Assembly (NCBI GenBank): GCA_021820965.1
Contig: JAKACZ010000001.1
Location: forward strand, 239,067 to 303,066
Length of the DNA: 64,000 nucleotides
From: Bacillota bacterium
Lineage (GTDB): Bacteria > Bacillota > Sulfobacillia > Sulfobacillales > Sulfobacillaceae
Direction of reading: 5' to 3'
Within the stretch, counting starts at the first letter, position 1, and each line of letters opens with the position of its first letter. The position numbers were made by a program, and so were the translations under genes. Below, in pieces: positions 45,736-54,333 of this stretch. Under the pieces are notes generated by a model that saw nothing but the letters and a program-made list of their open reading frames with translations, was not told the origin of the DNA and ran no database searches.

Positions 45736-46635
45736 GGTCGCATAGCGCTCCGTCAGTTGAGCGAGGCGCTCACGGATGGTGTCGATGACGGAATCCGGCG
45801 ATCGCACTGTCGCCTCGGTTCCCCAGCCCCATAACACGGTGGCACCCCATTCCACCTTGCGTCGAGGCAACGGAGCCTCGATAGTCCCCGATCCATCGGC
45901 ATGGACCGTGAGGTACCGTGATAGCCATAAGTCGTCCTGGGCGCGTCGGACGCCTCGTTGTGTGAGGTCCACCCGCAGACATTCCACCGTTGGATCCGGC
46001 GTTTCCCGAGTCGCGGGCTTTACAAACCGGATGCGATCGAGGCGAAACAACCGAAAATCCTCGCTGTGGTAGCAATAGGCCGGGCAATACCAAAAGCCTT
46101 GGTAGACGTAGACCCCCACCGGTAGGATGTCGCGCGTCGTGGGTGCTGGCAGCCCATCATACACGATCTGCACGGGTTCGCGTTTCAAGCTCGCGGCAAT
46201 CAGCGCCGTCAGGTCATGCGATGACCCGGCACGTTGCGGATGCCAAATCGCTACGCGGCCCTTGAGGGCCGCAATACTCTCGCGGACATCCGGGGGGACC
46301 ACCCGCAAAATTTTGTGCAAGACCGACTGAATTTCCGTTTCAAAGGGCAGGGCTCCCAGATAGCGCAACGACGCCGCGGCAAAGTACATGGCCAGGGCCT
46401 CCTGTTCGGTCCAGCTCATGGGCGGCAACAGGCGCTCGTGGGCCACCCGATAGCCACCGCCTGCGCCCACTTCGGCGTACAACGGCATGCCGAGGTCTTC
46501 GAGCTCCCGGAGGTCTCGCCAAATCGTCCGATAGGACACGCCGAATTCTGACGCCAGTTCGCCAATGGTGAAATGACGCCGGATGTTGACCGCGATGATG
46601 AGCGCGAGAAGGCGCTGTGCCTTCGACATTTTCAT
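45730..46635 (-). CDS. WYL-domain transcriptional regulator (YafY/DeoR type)
   Basis: 301 residues. N-terminal HTH_11 (FTIGELASEFGVSYRTIWRDLRELEDLGMPLYAE, about 23-56) followed by GGGYRV and a WYL domain (VGVYVYQGFWYCPAYCYHSEDFRLFRLDRI, about 172-201) and a C-terminal WCX region. Such regulators bind nucleic-acid or small-molecule ligands. It is divergent from the DinB-like gene with 91 bp between, so it may control that gene. Confidence 0.9.
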   Translation of the reverse strand: MKMSKAQRLLALIIAVNIRRHFTIGELASEFGVSYRTIWRDLRELEDLGMPLYAEVGAGGGYRVAHERLLPPMSWTEQEALAMYFAAASLRYLGALPFETEIQSVLHKILRVVPPDVRESIAALKGRVAIWHPQRAGSSHDLTALIAASLKREPVQIVYDGLPAPTTRDILPVGVYVYQGFWYCPAYCYHSEDFRLFRLDRIRFVKPATRETPDPTVECLRVDLTQRGVRRAQDDLWLSRYLTVHADGSGTIEAPLPRRKVEWGATVLWGWGTEATVRSPDSVIDTIRERLAQLTERYATS

Positions 46636-46726
46636 GCGTTCGTCCGCCTCCTCCCTTAATTATGACATGATTTGTCCAATTCGGGGTGTATGCTGGCCAC
46701 GCAGTCCATTGTGAGGAGGTCTTTCA

Positions 46727-47170
46727 TTGTCGTTGGAGAACTTTACTTTTACTCGCGAGCAACTCGAACAATATATCCAACAGTTACCGGACGAGGTGCT
46801 GCTCATGTCGCACCCGCTGGTCGAGTCGTTGGCCCGACAGTTTCGCCATGTGGCGGACATCGCGGAACTCTACACCACCGCACTGAAATCTGGGGTGGTC
46901 GACTTCAGCCAGAAGCGCGACGATCGCGCGATGCAACACAACCCGACCCAGCTTCGCCAGCATTTTCTCACGCAACGGGCGTGGGTTGCCGGTCAGATTA
47001 CCGCCGTTCCCCGTGAGGCGTGGACCACGGCCATCATTGCTTTTCCGGATATGGATGCGCTCACGCCGGCTCAGATAGTGGGGATCTTGGCGCAACATGA
47101 GGCATTGCATCTGGGAATCATTTGGACCGTGGCGCGGCTCCTGGGTCATAAGGTAGCGGATCCGTATTAG
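46727..47170 (+). CDS. DinB-family metal-binding protein
   Basis: 147 residues from a TTG at 46727 with AGGAGG (46714-46719) seven bases upstream. Four-helix DinB/YfiT-like fold: the metal His positions are visible as QFRHVADI (about 38-45) and AQHEALHLGIIW (about 124-135). Family members include thiol S-transferases and stress-induced proteins. Pairing with a divergent WYL regulator is common for such accessory genes. Confidence 0.85.
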   Translation: MSLENFTFTREQLEQYIQQLPDEVLLMSHPLVESLARQFRHVADIAELYTTALKSGVVDFSQKRDDRAMQHNPTQLRQHFLTQRAWVAGQITAVPREAWTTAIIAFPDMDALTPAQIVGILAQHEALHLGIIWTVARLLGHKVADPY

Positions 47171-47192
47171 AATAGGCCCCCCTAACAACTCT

Positions 47193-47222
47193 GAACCAGG
47201 GTGGCGTCAACCACCCTGGTTC
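47193..47222. terminator. Terminator-like hairpin after the DinB-like gene
   Basis: GAACCAGGGTGG and CCACCCTGGTTC form a perfect 12-bp stem with a six-base loop, 22 bp after the stop. There is no U-run, so it may act as an mRNA end or stabiliser rather than a classical terminator. Confidence 0.5.
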
Positions 47223-47352
47223 GATGGGTGAATAGATTGGCCGACGAGAACGTCGGCTTATTTTGAATGGCCCCTACACTGCCTAACCCTTTGGGTAATG
47301 GTCAGATTGGTTTATGGAGCTAATGATCTGTTAACGGGGGCGTTAGTACACT

Positions 47353-47380
47353 AAGAGGTGGACCTGGCTCCACCTCTTTT
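47353..47380. terminator. Bidirectional rho-independent terminator
   Basis: AAGAGGTGGA (47353-47362) and TCCACCTCTT (47369-47378) make a 10-bp stem with loop CCTGGC and extra T residues. No gene ends immediately upstream, so it may belong to a lost gene. Confidence 0.65.
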
Positions 47381-47439
47381 GCTAAAAATCTTAACCACGA
47401 GAACTGTGCCGATCAACCTGAAACATGCCACTCTAGAGA

Positions 47440-47640
47440 TGAGTGAAAGGTCTGCGATCAATCACGAATTCCGGATACCCGTTTTTAGAAAGATCCAGGG
47501 ATTCCCTCCTACCGTCGGTCGTCCTCCCGCCGCTCCAGCCGCCCATTAAACGCAAGCTCAGGGTCACGCCAGCCCCGTGAGAGTAGCACGCGACGCGACT
47601 GAATATGGGCACACAGAAACCCTGCGTCAGCACGGCGTCA
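47440..47640 (-). mobile_element. tnpB 3'-end remnant of an IS605-type element
   Basis: A minus-strand relic (SRGWRDPELAFNGRLERRED then stop) with the same flanking block as the remnant at 36329-36650 (47488-47516 here). No end hairpin or transposase body remains. Confidence 0.5.
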
Positions 47641-47955
47641 CCAGTCTCTGAAGAGGCTTCGACTGGAGCGTTCGGGTATGGCGTCCGATCAACGAAAGCG
47701 CGGACGGCTGAAGCTCGACCTACAGCTCAAGCGACGGCAGTGACGCTGAACACCGTCTGTTTTTGGGCCGCTTGATTGGCTGACTTTGTGCTTTTCCCGT
47801 CATGCCACACTCCCCGCCACGGAAAGCTGAGTGAGGATAGAGCATTGTCGTATCGAGTCTATTATTAACCGTGTGAGCGGTCGATTTCTCCCCTGTGGTT
47901 CCCGTGCAGGCAAACCGCCGCGCGTCCGACGTGGTGGCACCGAACGGGACTGTCA
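47641..47955. other. Intergenic, no supported gene
   Basis: Nothing recognised. Short frames on either strand lack family features. Confidence 0.4.
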
Positions 47956-48438
47956 TCACTCCACCCTGTGAGGGTTACGAGAAAAAGGCACAGGATGCAC
48001 ACTCCCGACGCTCTCCGGCCTCACAACGAAAACGGACGCAGATGCCCGTGTTAACACAGCGTGGGCGACGCTGCCTCCTACCCAACGGCGGAGGCCGCGC
48101 ATCGGTTGCCCTACCAACACAATCGTATCGCAAGCTAGCAATTCCGCAATGTGACAAATCACCTGACTGACGGAGGGGCCGGTTTTATGGTGAAATTGCA
48201 CGCGCGATCGCCAATCGCGAAAGACCTCCTGCTCCATCCGTTGTTGAATCTGTTGTGCCACTTCCCGTTCATAACTCATCGGCAGCCGCGGCCCTCGACT
48301 TCGTCCCGCCGAGACAATCTCCGTCACATACAGAATTTCCACCCGCAATTGCACGTCTCGGCGTAGCCACTCCCGCACAACCCAGGCGGCTCGGTCCGCA
48401 TGGTTTCGGTCGTCCATAGGCAATAATATTCGACGCAT
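47956..48438 (-). CDS. Universal stress protein (UspA family)
   Basis: 160 residues from ATG 48438 (GGAGGG upstream). It starts MRRILLPMDDRNHADRA, the Usp N-terminus. The C-terminal ATP-loop is degenerate: VLVGQPMRGLRRWVGGSVAHAVLTRASASVFVVRP in place of GxxGxxxx-GS(V/T), with the GSVAHAVL part intact. It stands alone. Confidence 0.85.
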   Translation of the reverse strand: MRRILLPMDDRNHADRAAWVVREWLRRDVQLRVEILYVTEIVSAGRSRGPRLPMSYEREVAQQIQQRMEQEVFRDWRSRVQFHHKTGPSVSQVICHIAELLACDTIVLVGQPMRGLRRWVGGSVAHAVLTRASASVFVVRPESVGSVHPVPFSRNPHRVE

Positions 48439-49437
48439 CGACGTCCCTCCATAAACCACCGGGAGGCTGACATGACCCCTGGAGAAGCCGTCAACCCCCG
48501 CTGTTCCGTCCCCTTAGACGTTCCTCAGCTTCGCGAATGCAATACCTGGGACATGGCTAGACCGCGCATGACCCCGCACCGTAGACGCCAACGGCGATCC
48601 AAATATGCTGAGGATCGCTGGTGACACGCAGGAAAACACCAGATGGCACAGTGTGGCTGGCCTGATCCCCGTAAACTTTGCCAAACGACCCCGGTCGAGC
48701 TGCTTCGCCTTTCCCAACGGCTAGTCTGCTTTCAGATTCCTCCAGTACATGGGATAGCCTGTGGATCTTACCATCCCGGAGGTGAGCAACATCCCCCCAA
48801 GTCACCCGTGCTAACGCCTAATCTCACAGATTATACCTGCGCCAGTTTACCGAGCATGACATCCCTGGTCACAGCATTTCATGCTCAGTCATGGAGTCAG
48901 CGTCATTATATGGGGAGGATGGTCCGGTTCGCAGTAAAAATGTTATATACATAGCGTTTAAAATCCGTAAAAATATCGGAGTTCGGATTTTTCGTGAACA
49001 CGTTACGCATTCTGAATGGCGGAGAGAATTCCGTGGAGAGACACAGAACAGAGCATGCCCCAAGGTCGAATCAGGAAAGATACCCTATTTACATGCGCGC
49101 AGGTTGCTGAGCGCAGCGCGGCATCGGGGAAATCGTGAGTCATCCGCAGACAACGCCTTCGAATCCGGTACAATCGCGACCAACCCCATGCCTTCTGTAC
49201 AACCGTTGCCCATGCCGCGTGGCGAAGCATGTGCGATCATCACCAACGTAGGCATTCAGTTGAAAGGTCGTCGCTATCGCGAATGCGCGCGCAACAGTTT
49301 GGCCCGAACGCCCCTGTTCCCCTATTACTGCCCTTGAGCGCGCGGGGCAGGTAGGTGAGGGTTAGCACAGCTTCTTGAAAACTTGTCTATTTGAGGCCAT
49401 ACCTGATTTTTTCTGATCAGTTAAGACGAAAAATCAT
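48439..49437. other. Gene-free stretch of about 1 kb
   Basis: Several short frames, none with a recognisable domain or good ribosome site. One minus-strand frame (48557-48805) contains the fairly protein-like TVPSGVFLRVTSDPQHIWIA and could be a gene fragment. Just before 49438 an AT-richer stretch precedes the tnpB relic. Confidence 0.4.
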
Positions 49438-49900
49438 TTGGCAAAACTGGCGGGGCGGATTGACTCGTCGAGGGGACGATGGCATACGCGGGATGAACAT
49501 AGCTGGTCACGAGTCGTCGTCATGATGATGATGATGATCGCCCACAAGATTGCGCTCGACCCCAACGATGTTCAGGAGACGTACTGTCGCAAGGCTGCGG
49601 GGATCGCGCGGGTCGCCTACAATGGGGCTCTCGAAATGGCGAAGCAATATGACGCGTGGAACGTCGATCCGTTCTTGCCGCAACCCTCGGACGCCGCCCT
49701 GCGGCGTCAATTGAACACCATCAAAGAGGACCGGTTTTCGTGCATGCTAGAGGTTACCAAAAACGCGCCGCAGACGGAGGTGATCCCCTTAACGAAAGAA
49801 TATAAGAATTTCTTCACCGGGCAGGCCGAGTATCCCACGCGGTAGAAGAAGGGCCGCCACGACAGCTTTACTCTGACCCACTCAAGGGGGCTTCAGGCTA
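49438..49900 (+). pseudogene. tnpB: TnpB N-terminal fragment
   Basis: From about 49534 it encodes the N-terminus of an OrfB/TnpB protein: IAHKIALDPNDVQETYCRKAAGIARVAYNGALEMAK, then SDAALRRQLNTIKEDRFSCMLEVTKNAPQ and EYKNFFTGQAEYP. A TAG interrupts the frame at 49843, after which KKGRHDSFTLTHS still follows the family. The rest is missing. An (ATG)5 run lies at the start (49521-49535), so the exact start is ambiguous. Confidence 0.75.
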
Positions 49901-50058
49901 TTGGGACGTCTCGGGTCCACTGTCGCCCCTGCCTAGAGGAGCCAGCAGGCGTGCCACGAGTTCATGGTACGCATCGGTGTGCGAAAAACACCGCAGCTGA
50001 GAACTGCCGCCAGTATGATCAAAACCAGGGATAACTTAGACGCCGGCCATTATCCACT

Positions 50059-50478
50059 TTATGCGTTGGTCTCCCCCTTAGCAGCCAGGGTCAACTCGCG
50101 GAATCCATCCCGTGGTGGGGAAAACATATCAACCGCTACAGCCCCCTCCTCTCCCGCTTCAGCGGCGTGAGGCACGCTAGGCGGTATGGATACCACGTCG
50201 CCCACCTCGATCCATTGCGCATGACTGCCTATCGTAAAGTACAGTCGCCCGGAAATCACCAAGCTCATCTGCTCTTGCGGATGCTGATGCACCGGCGCCA
50301 CAGCACCCGGCGCGAAGGTGACATAGCTGGCCATCAAGCCTTGTCCCCAAAATGGGCGCAACACAAGCCCGGGCGACGCCTCAAACCCGTCAAGGTCCGC
50401 CATGTGCTGAAACTTGGGTTCATACGCCGCGGTGCCGTCCCATTCCACTTGTTCTTTGAAGTAGTCGCGATTCACCAT
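50059..50478 (-). CDS. Cupin-domain protein
   Basis: 139 residues. A single cupin: motif 1 VAPVHQHPQEQMSLVISGRLYFTIG (about 61-85) with two His and a Glu-like ligand set, motif 2 VVSIPPSVPHAAEA (about 94-107). It is related to the other cupin of the operon (52191-52640), the two sharing the ending DxFxPPRxGxRE. Last gene of the IclR-led operon. Function unknown, possibly metal-dependent catalysis or sensing of the pathway metabolite. Confidence 0.85.
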   Translation of the reverse strand: MVNRDYFKEQVEWDGTAAYEPKFQHMADLDGFEASPGLVLRPFWGQGLMASYVTFAPGAVAPVHQHPQEQMSLVISGRLYFTIGSHAQWIEVGDVVSIPPSVPHAAEAGEEGAVAVDMFSPPRDGFRELTLAAKGETNA

Positions 50479-50495
50479 CGTTGGTCCCCCCTGTC

Positions 50496-51236
50496 TTAAA
50501 GATATGCCGCCATGCCGCCATCCACGTCAAGAATCACCCCGGTCAGATATGACGCCGCCTCAGACAGCAGGAAGAGTACGGCATGACTCGCTTCCTCGGA
50601 CCGGCCAAAGCGCCGCAAAGGGACATCAAACCGCTCCACGGTCTCATCAAAGAAGTCTTGCGGACGTCCCTCCCACTGACCCGAGTGGACAAATCCAATG
50701 CTAACCGCGTTCACGCGAATGGACCGGGCGGCTACTGACTTGGCCAACGTTTTGGTAAACGAGGTGCAGGCGGCCCGATTGACGCTGGAGGCAAAGAATC
50801 GGGGATTCGGCTGCTTGCCGAAGATGGCGGAAAGATTCACGATGCGCCCGCCATCCCTCATGTTCTGCAGGACACGCCGGGTCATCCGCACCTGAGCCAT
50901 CAGCTTGACGTCGATATCGCGCTGCCAGTCCTCGTCGGTCAACGTGTCAAATGAGCCGGGATAGGCTTTGCCAGCATTGTTGACCAGCATATCGATGCGT
51001 CCCCAATGGGAAACCACCTTTCCCACGAAGGCATCAATGCTCGTGGGTTCGGTTACATCCAAGAGCCCGGTCAGCAGTTGGTCATCCGCCGATGCAATCC
51101 CCGCCAGCTCTTCCGGATGCCGGCAGCCTGTTGCCACCCGGGCTCCTTCACTGAGCAACTCTTCTACCACCGCACGCCCGATGCCGCGCGACCCCCCAGT
51201 GACCAGTGCCACTTGACCCGCCAACCCCAGGTCCAT
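50496..51236 (-). CDS. SDR-family protein lacking the catalytic Tyr-Lys pair
   Basis: 246 residues. Rossmann motif TGGSRGIG (13-20) and NNAGKAY (about 89-95) are intact. The catalytic segment reads LSAIFGKQPNPRFFASSVNRAACTSF, so the Tyr is Phe and the Lys position is Val. Many such divergent SDRs exist; activity is doubtful or altered. It lies between the aminotransferase (stop and start touch at 51236) and the second cupin. Confidence 0.85.
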   Translation of the reverse strand: MDLGLAGQVALVTGGSRGIGRAVVEELLSEGARVATGCRHPEELAGIASADDQLLTGLLDVTEPTSIDAFVGKVVSHWGRIDMLVNNAGKAYPGSFDTLTDEDWQRDIDVKLMAQVRMTRRVLQNMRDGGRIVNLSAIFGKQPNPRFFASSVNRAACTSFTKTLAKSVAARSIRVNAVSIGFVHSGQWEGRPQDFFDETVERFDVPLRRFGRSEEASHAVLFLLSEAASYLTGVILDVDGGMAAYL

Positions 51237-52204
51237 TAGCGATCCTCCGCATAGACCGGGGTGAGCCAGTCTAGATAACGGGTGTCGGAGCCTCGCACCG
51301 CCTTGAAGTAGGCATCTTGCAACGCCGCCGTGATGGGTCCGGTAGTGCCGCTCCCGATGCTGCGATGGTCGATTTCCACTACGCCGGCTAACTGGACGCC
51401 GGTGCCGGAGAGAAACACTTCATCCGCCACGTAAAGCTCCGTACGGTCAATGGGGCGCTCGTCGACAGGGATCCCCTGATCAGTTGCCAGTTGGAAAACC
51501 GCCTGGCGGGTGATGCCCTCCAAGATATCGGCTGTTACCGGCGTTGTAATGACGCGGCCTCCACGCACCATGAACAGGTTCGAAGAACTGGCCTCCGCCA
51601 CCTGGCCGTCCTGAGAGAGCATTATTGCCTCGTCATATCCATCGAGTGCTGCATCATCGTTGGCCAGTGCAGCGTTGATATAAGCTCCGGTCACCTTTGC
51701 CCGGGAAGGAATAATATTATCGGCGATCCTGACCCAATTGGAGACGGTCGCTTTGAGCCCCTCGGTTGCCACGTAGTCGCCCATCGGCACCGCAAAAATG
51801 GCCAGGTCATCATGCAATCCGGAGAGCGTCACCTTAATCACCGCTGCACCCTTGAACGCCAACGGCCGAATATAGACATCCTGGCGAAACTGGTTCGCTT
51901 TGAGCATCGCGCGCGTCCACTCAAGAAGCTCCTCTGCCGTGTATGGCACCTGGATCTTCAAAATCTTGGCGGAGCGCAAGAACCGGTCAAAATGCTCCAG
52001 ACCTTTCAGAATGAAAAGTTCATTGTTGTCCCCGTTCCAATAGGCCCGGATTCCTTCAAAACAGCCCGTTCCATAGTTCAGTGCATGGGTTGCGATACTA
52101 ACGTTGGCATCCTTAATCGGCATCAATTGTCCCCGAAAGAAGGCAATGCCGGAATCAACCTCTTGGCGGGCCGACGGACCCTGGGCCTGACTACTCCTCA
52201 TCAA
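51236..52204 (-). CDS. ilvE: Branched-chain-type aminotransferase (PLP fold type IV)
   Basis: 322 residues. HALNYGTGCFEGIRAYW (about 41-57) is the BCAT start block; PLP Lys lies in SRAKVTGAYINAALA (about 168-182); EASSSNLFMV and GITRQAVFQLA follow. It transfers an amino group between branched-chain (or related) amino acids and 2-oxoglutarate. It may serve valine/leucine/isoleucine synthesis, but its position in an IclR operon with cupins and an SDR suggests a catabolic role. It overlaps the cupin gene stop by 14 bases. Confidence 0.88.
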   Translation of the reverse strand: MMRSSQAQGPSARQEVDSGIAFFRGQLMPIKDANVSIATHALNYGTGCFEGIRAYWNGDNNELFILKGLEHFDRFLRSAKILKIQVPYTAEELLEWTRAMLKANQFRQDVYIRPLAFKGAAVIKVTLSGLHDDLAIFAVPMGDYVATEGLKATVSNWVRIADNIIPSRAKVTGAYINAALANDDAALDGYDEAIMLSQDGQVAEASSSNLFMVRGGRVITTPVTADILEGITRQAVFQLATDQGIPVDERPIDRTELYVADEVFLSGTGVQLAGVVEIDHRSIGSGTTGPITAALQDAYFKAVRGSDTRYLDWLTPVYAEDR

Positions 52205-52640
52205 GCGACATCACCTTTCTCGCGGCTGCGATCATCTCCCGGTATCCGGTTCTGGGCGGGGCAAAAATATCCAACGCCAAACAAGGCTTATCGTACGTAA
52301 TCGCGGCATGCGGCACATTGGGCGGCACGATGTAGACGTCGCCCTTGCCAATCATCTTGCGAACGCCATTCAGTTCAAATTCGTACTCACCTTCGAGCAC
52401 TAACCCAATCTGTTCCTCGGGATGTGCATGCAACGACGCCACCGAATGCGGCTTCATATAGACAAATGACAACATCAAATTCGTGCCAAAAATCGGCTTC
52501 AGCCCGACCCCTTTGTCCACCAGATTGATCGGCAGTTGATCAATGTGAATGAACTGCGGCAGTTGGCCGTCCTCCACCTCGACAACCCGTGACTTGGGGC
52601 CTTGGAAATACCCGCCGGCCCCCTCTGCCTTGTCCCCCAT
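52191..52640 (-). CDS. Cupin-domain protein
   Basis: 149 residues. Motif 1 VASLHAHPEEQIGLVLEGEYEFELN (about 67-91) and motif 2 DVYIVPPNVPHAAITYD (about 102-118) hold the metal ligands. It ends DIFAPPRTGYREMIAAARK, like the second cupin of the operon. Directly after iclR. Function unknown. Confidence 0.85.
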   Translation of the reverse strand: MGDKAEGAGGYFQGPKSRVVEVEDGQLPQFIHIDQLPINLVDKGVGLKPIFGTNLMLSFVYMKPHSVASLHAHPEEQIGLVLEGEYEFELNGVRKMIGKGDVYIVPPNVPHAAITYDKPCLALDIFAPPRTGYREMIAAARKVMSLDEE

Positions 52641-52676
52641 GACTCTCTCCCCCCATGTCCTTGGATGTGGCCTCGT

Positions 52677-53408
52677 CTACTGCAACAGTTGGCTGATACG
52701 CTCACCGGCGTCACGCAATCGGGGAGCGACCTGAAACGCCCGTTCCCGTGAAAATCGCACCACCGGACCCGAAATCGATACCGCTCCGACGGCTGTTTGG
52801 CCGCGCCCTAAAACCGGTACCGCAATGCAAAAAACCCCCTCGAAAAACTCCTCTGCATCCAATGTAAAGCCGCGATGGCGTCCGACTTCCAACTCGGCCT
52901 TGAGCTCAATGGGATCGGTAATTGACCGCGTCGTGACCGGGGTCAACGTCAATCCATCAACCAGTTCGGGACGCAGCGACAATACCGCCTTGCCCATAGC
53001 GCTGCAATGTAGCGGCACCCGCGATCCGACCGACACCACAAATGACAACGGATGGTCGGATACGGCCCGCTCTACGAACTCCATTTCATCGTGAACCAGT
53101 ATCGAGAAGTTAGTGGTCTCCCCCACCTCTTTAGACAGTTCCTGCAACAGGTGACGAATTGACTCCCGCGATGTTGTCATCCACAAGCCCTTGACGCCCA
53201 GTTGATAGGTGCCGTGCTGTGAGACAACGTACCCGTGTGCCTCCAGCACCGCCAGCAACCGGTGAAGCGTTGAGGGCGGCATCTTAGTCTTTTCGGCGAT
53301 GACATGTAACGGTTCTTCGGGAACAGTCAAGAGATGGTCCAGGATCGCCAATCCCCGCTCCAACGCCTTAACGGATGGACGATGCTGCGATTCATGCGCG
53401 AGTGCCAC
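52677..53408 (-). CDS. IclR-family transcriptional regulator
   Basis: 243 residues. N-terminal winged helix (PSVKALERGLAILDHLL ... IAEKTKMPPSTLHRLLAVLEAHGYV, about 11-60) and C-terminal effector domain with LHCSAMGKAVLS and GFTLDAEEFFEGVFCIAVPV. It heads its operon, with an IclR-type palindrome TGGAAT-N4-ATTCCA 34 bp upstream, and a similar site precedes the ligase gene at 56710-58047. It is the probable regulator of the whole 50-59 kb cluster. Confidence 0.9.
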   Translation of the reverse strand: MALAHESQHRPSVKALERGLAILDHLLTVPEEPLHVIAEKTKMPPSTLHRLLAVLEAHGYVVSQHGTYQLGVKGLWMTTSRESIRHLLQELSKEVGETTNFSILVHDEMEFVERAVSDHPLSFVVSVGSRVPLHCSAMGKAVLSLRPELVDGLTLTPVTTRSITDPIELKAELEVGRHRGFTLDAEEFFEGVFCIAVPVLGRGQTAVGAVSISGPVVRFSRERAFQVAPRLRDAGERISQLLQ

Positions 53409-53441
53409 TTAAGCCGCCTCCCTGCCTATTCCGTTCCGGAG

Positions 53442-53457
53442 TGGAATTGGCATTCCA
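53442..53457. promoter_or_regulatory. IclR-type operator
   Basis: TGGAATTGGCATTCCA, TGGAAT-N4-ATTCCA, resembles the known IclR-family consensus (TGGAAA-N-TTTCCA). A second overlapping ATTCC-N10-GGAAT arrangement extends it to about 53428. It lies just before iclR. Confidence 0.6.
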
Positions 53458-53588
53458 TTAAATTGATTCGCTCTGCGCCTCTAATTTCCTGCCATACCTG
53501 AGAAATTTCCCAAAAAAGCCTTGGAGGTTACAGCCGCATCGATAAAATAGAATCATGGTTTCAATTCACCCAAGAGGGGGAGCACCAG

Positions 53589-54272
53589 GTGTGTGAAATG
53601 TTGGCCATCGCGTCGCCGACGCCTGTCAATATCACGGAAGTATTGCAATGGAGCTGTCTTCTAGACGAATACGGAGTCGCCGGCTATGGTTGGGGTATCG
53701 TCTGGACGGACGGCAGCACGATTCACCGATACCGCTCGGTCGACGGAATCCGCCAGGATGGGACCGCTCCCCGCGCCTTGCAAAATCTGACCATGACCCG
53801 AGGGTATGTCCACCTTCGTCGGCCAAGCCTCATGACCACCATCGGTTATGTCAATGCGCAACCGTATATAACACCGGAGAATGACTGGGCTTTTGCCCAT
53901 AATGGGTACCTTGAGCGTCACCAAGAGTTCCGTGCTCAATACCAGAACCGGTTGCAGGGTACCTCCGACAGTGAGGTAGGATTCCACTATTGGCTGGACC
54001 GGGTCACGGAGGGCAATAGTGTGACTCAAAGCCTCGCAGCGACGCACCAGGCACTGGGGGGCAAAGCCAACCTCATGGCCTTGCGGGCCAACGGCGAATT
54101 GGCCGTCTATGCCGGCAATGAGGAAAATCTAGTCTACCGCTTTCGTCTGGGAGCGGTACAACTGGCTTCCACCAGTCTGCACAGCCATGATCTCTTTCTG
54201 TTTGATACCGTCTTCCCGGGAGCCAACGACATTGAACGCCTCGCACCGGGGACCGCCATCTTCATGCCATAG
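53589..54272 (+). CDS. Class II glutamine amidotransferase-like (Ntn) hydrolase
   Basis: 227 residues starting GTG-TGT, so removing Met exposes the nucleophile Cys2 (MCEMLAIAS), as in the GATase_4/EgtC group. YGVAGYGWGIVW (about 28-40), TRGYVHLRRPS and WAFAHNGYLERHQEF (about 98-112) complete the Ntn pattern. GAGGGGGAG precedes the start. EgtC-like members hydrolyse gamma-glutamyl bonds, so it could remove the gamma-glutamyl group that the nearby ligase adds. Its promoter faces away from the iclR operon. Confidence 0.85.
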   Translation: MCEMLAIASPTPVNITEVLQWSCLLDEYGVAGYGWGIVWTDGSTIHRYRSVDGIRQDGTAPRALQNLTMTRGYVHLRRPSLMTTIGYVNAQPYITPENDWAFAHNGYLERHQEFRAQYQNRLQGTSDSEVGFHYWLDRVTEGNSVTQSLAATHQALGGKANLMALRANGELAVYAGNEENLVYRFRLGAVQLASTSLHSHDLFLFDTVFPGANDIERLAPGTAIFMP

Positions 54273-54298
54273 CAGCATCCGCATCGCAAACAAGAAAT

Positions 54299-54326
54299 AG
54301 GGGAGACTGAAATTCCGGCCTCCCCT
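54299..54326. terminator. Possible bidirectional terminator between convergent genes
   Basis: AGGGGAG (54299-54305) and CTCCCCT (54320-54326) can pair around a 14-base loop between the convergent amidotransferase and permease genes. The stem is short and the U-run weak. Confidence 0.35.
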
Positions 54327-54333
54327 TCCAGTC

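Noticed and set aside
48514..48805. Minus-strand frames in the 1-kb gene-free stretch
   Set aside because: One contains a fairly protein-like segment, but no start signal or family could be found.
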